DNA from: JAGRAX01 sp041391365
Lineage (GTDB): Bacteria; Bdellovibrionota_G; JALEGL01; JAGRMV01
NCBI GenBank assembly: GCA_041391365.1
Contig: JAWKOC010000002.1
Span: 186,001 to 250,000 of the forward strand
Length of the DNA: 64,000 nucleotides
Direction of reading: 5' to 3'
The notes beneath the pieces were generated by a model. It searched no databases. It worked only from the letters and a program-made list of their open reading frames with translations, and was not told the DNA's origin. Positions 63,553-64,000 of this stretch are shown one piece after another. The translations under genes and the position numbers were made by a program. Each line of letters opens with the position of its first letter. The first letter of the stretch is position 1.

Positions 63553-64000
63553 TTAGATCAAAAATCCCCTCGTCCCCTTGAGTGTACCAGAGGTATCGCT
63601 GATTCCCACATCGGAGATGTTGATTCCCAAAATGTAGGCGTAGGCGGCCAAGGCACTCGTAGATGGATAGAGGTTCGACATGGTGTTTCCACCCGTGTTT
63701 ACGTTCCAGGCCATCAAGTTGCCTGAGGTGGGTACGTTTCCATAGATCCCTGGAACAAACTTTGAGGGAGTTTGGGAGTCGATGACATACACACTGTTGG
63801 AACCTTTGTCGGGAAAGTCAGCCCCAATCAATGCTCCTCGTTGGTGATCATCCACACTGACGAATACCGGATCAATGTCCCATTCTTTTCCAGATCCAAT
63901 GTTGGTCAATGCGTTGCCAAGAATCTGGGAGAAATACAAGGCCACACGACCTTGGTCAGAGTTGGCTCCATTTCCCAATCCGTCAGATATTTTTTGTTTG
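63553..64000 (-). CDS. C-terminal part of an exported protein (5' end beyond the window)
   Basis: The last 148 residues are visible, open to base 64000. Sequence: KQKISDGLGNGANSDQGRVA, later VDDHQRGALIGADFPDKGSN and YPSTSALAAYAYILGINISD, ending KGTRGFLI. Gly/Asn/Ser-rich and beta-like. Same strand and close to the cytochrome-like gene (31 nt), so probably the same operon. No family recognised. Confidence 0.55.
   Translation of the reverse strand, partial: KQKISDGLGNGANSDQGRVALYFSQILGNALTNIGSGKEWDIDPVFVSVDDHQRGALIGADFPDKGSNSVYVIDSQTPSKFVPGIYGNVPTSGNLMAWNVNTGGNTMSNLYPSTSALAAYAYILGINISDVGISDTSGTLKGTRGFLI

Overview
The window reads as chromosomal DNA of a Gram-negative bacterium with a moderate G+C content. 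The supporting genes are lipoproteins, OmpA-domain proteins, HtrA, an RpoH-type sigma factor, sigma-54 promoters, KorAB, a membrane pyrophosphatase, CADD-like and SrkA proteins, and a MYXO-CTERM-like C-terminal tail. Together these fit a deltaproteobacterial-type lineage (Bdellovibrionota, Myxococcota or a related uncultured group). No rRNA is present, so this placement is an inference.

Layout. 1-20.3 kb is a mostly housekeeping block. It holds mfd (cut by the window edge), a Tes-like radical SAM enzyme, a frameshifted secreted protein, a 952-residue pilin-like protein, a flavin reductase, a CBS-korA-korB-CBS operon, a cupin-queG pair, htrA-rpoH, a type II NADH dehydrogenase and a P5C dehydrogenase. 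A tRNA-Trp(CCA) follows, trailed by two 155-bp tandem repeats that each end with a copy of the tRNA 3' end, as in the E. coli tyrT/rtT arrangement. 20.7-34.2 kb is accessory DNA: small secreted proteins, a STAND/Orc-like ATPase with a palindromic operator, DUF2256 with a photolyase-like protein, a broken DUF4143 ATPase, duplicated and chimeric genes, and a 4-kb minus-strand stretch so full of frameshifts that only fragments can be read.

34.2-39.1 kb is the most interesting part: an AT-rich cassette of about 4.8 kb inserted into the 3' end of an arsC-family gene and flanked by copies of that 3' end (41 bp identical). Two divergent near-consensus sigma-54 promoters face away from each other in its middle. 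One drives a 27-residue peptide with a strong ribosome site, followed by a hairpin and an M3-type metallopeptidase. The other drives a tightly coupled operon of an HExxH peptide-modification-type protein, a DUF6817 (HD-like) protein and an MFS exporter. A second short peptide with a similar N-terminal pattern lies at the far end. I read this as an unrecognised RiPP (modified peptide) locus.

39.4-58.8 kb is again core genome: a DUF4112 protein, a parallel beta-helix surface protein, srkA, hppA, a CADD/TenA-like enzyme, rho, an IHF/HU protein, a response regulator, an OmpA lipoprotein, khpA, ftsY, an Na/Pi cotransporter, and zapA-fcl-ymdB. 58.8-64 kb holds a minus-strand envelope cluster: an FG-GAP/thrombospondin-3 protein with a C-terminal sorting tail, an OmpA-domain outer-membrane protein, a c-type cytochrome-like lipoprotein and a partial gene.

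Caution. Many broken genes differ from an intact reading by single-base loss in short homopolymers (for example GGGG to GGG, TTT to TT). This looks like residual long-read assembly error as much as true decay, so broken genes here should be re-read from raw data before being called pseudogenes.
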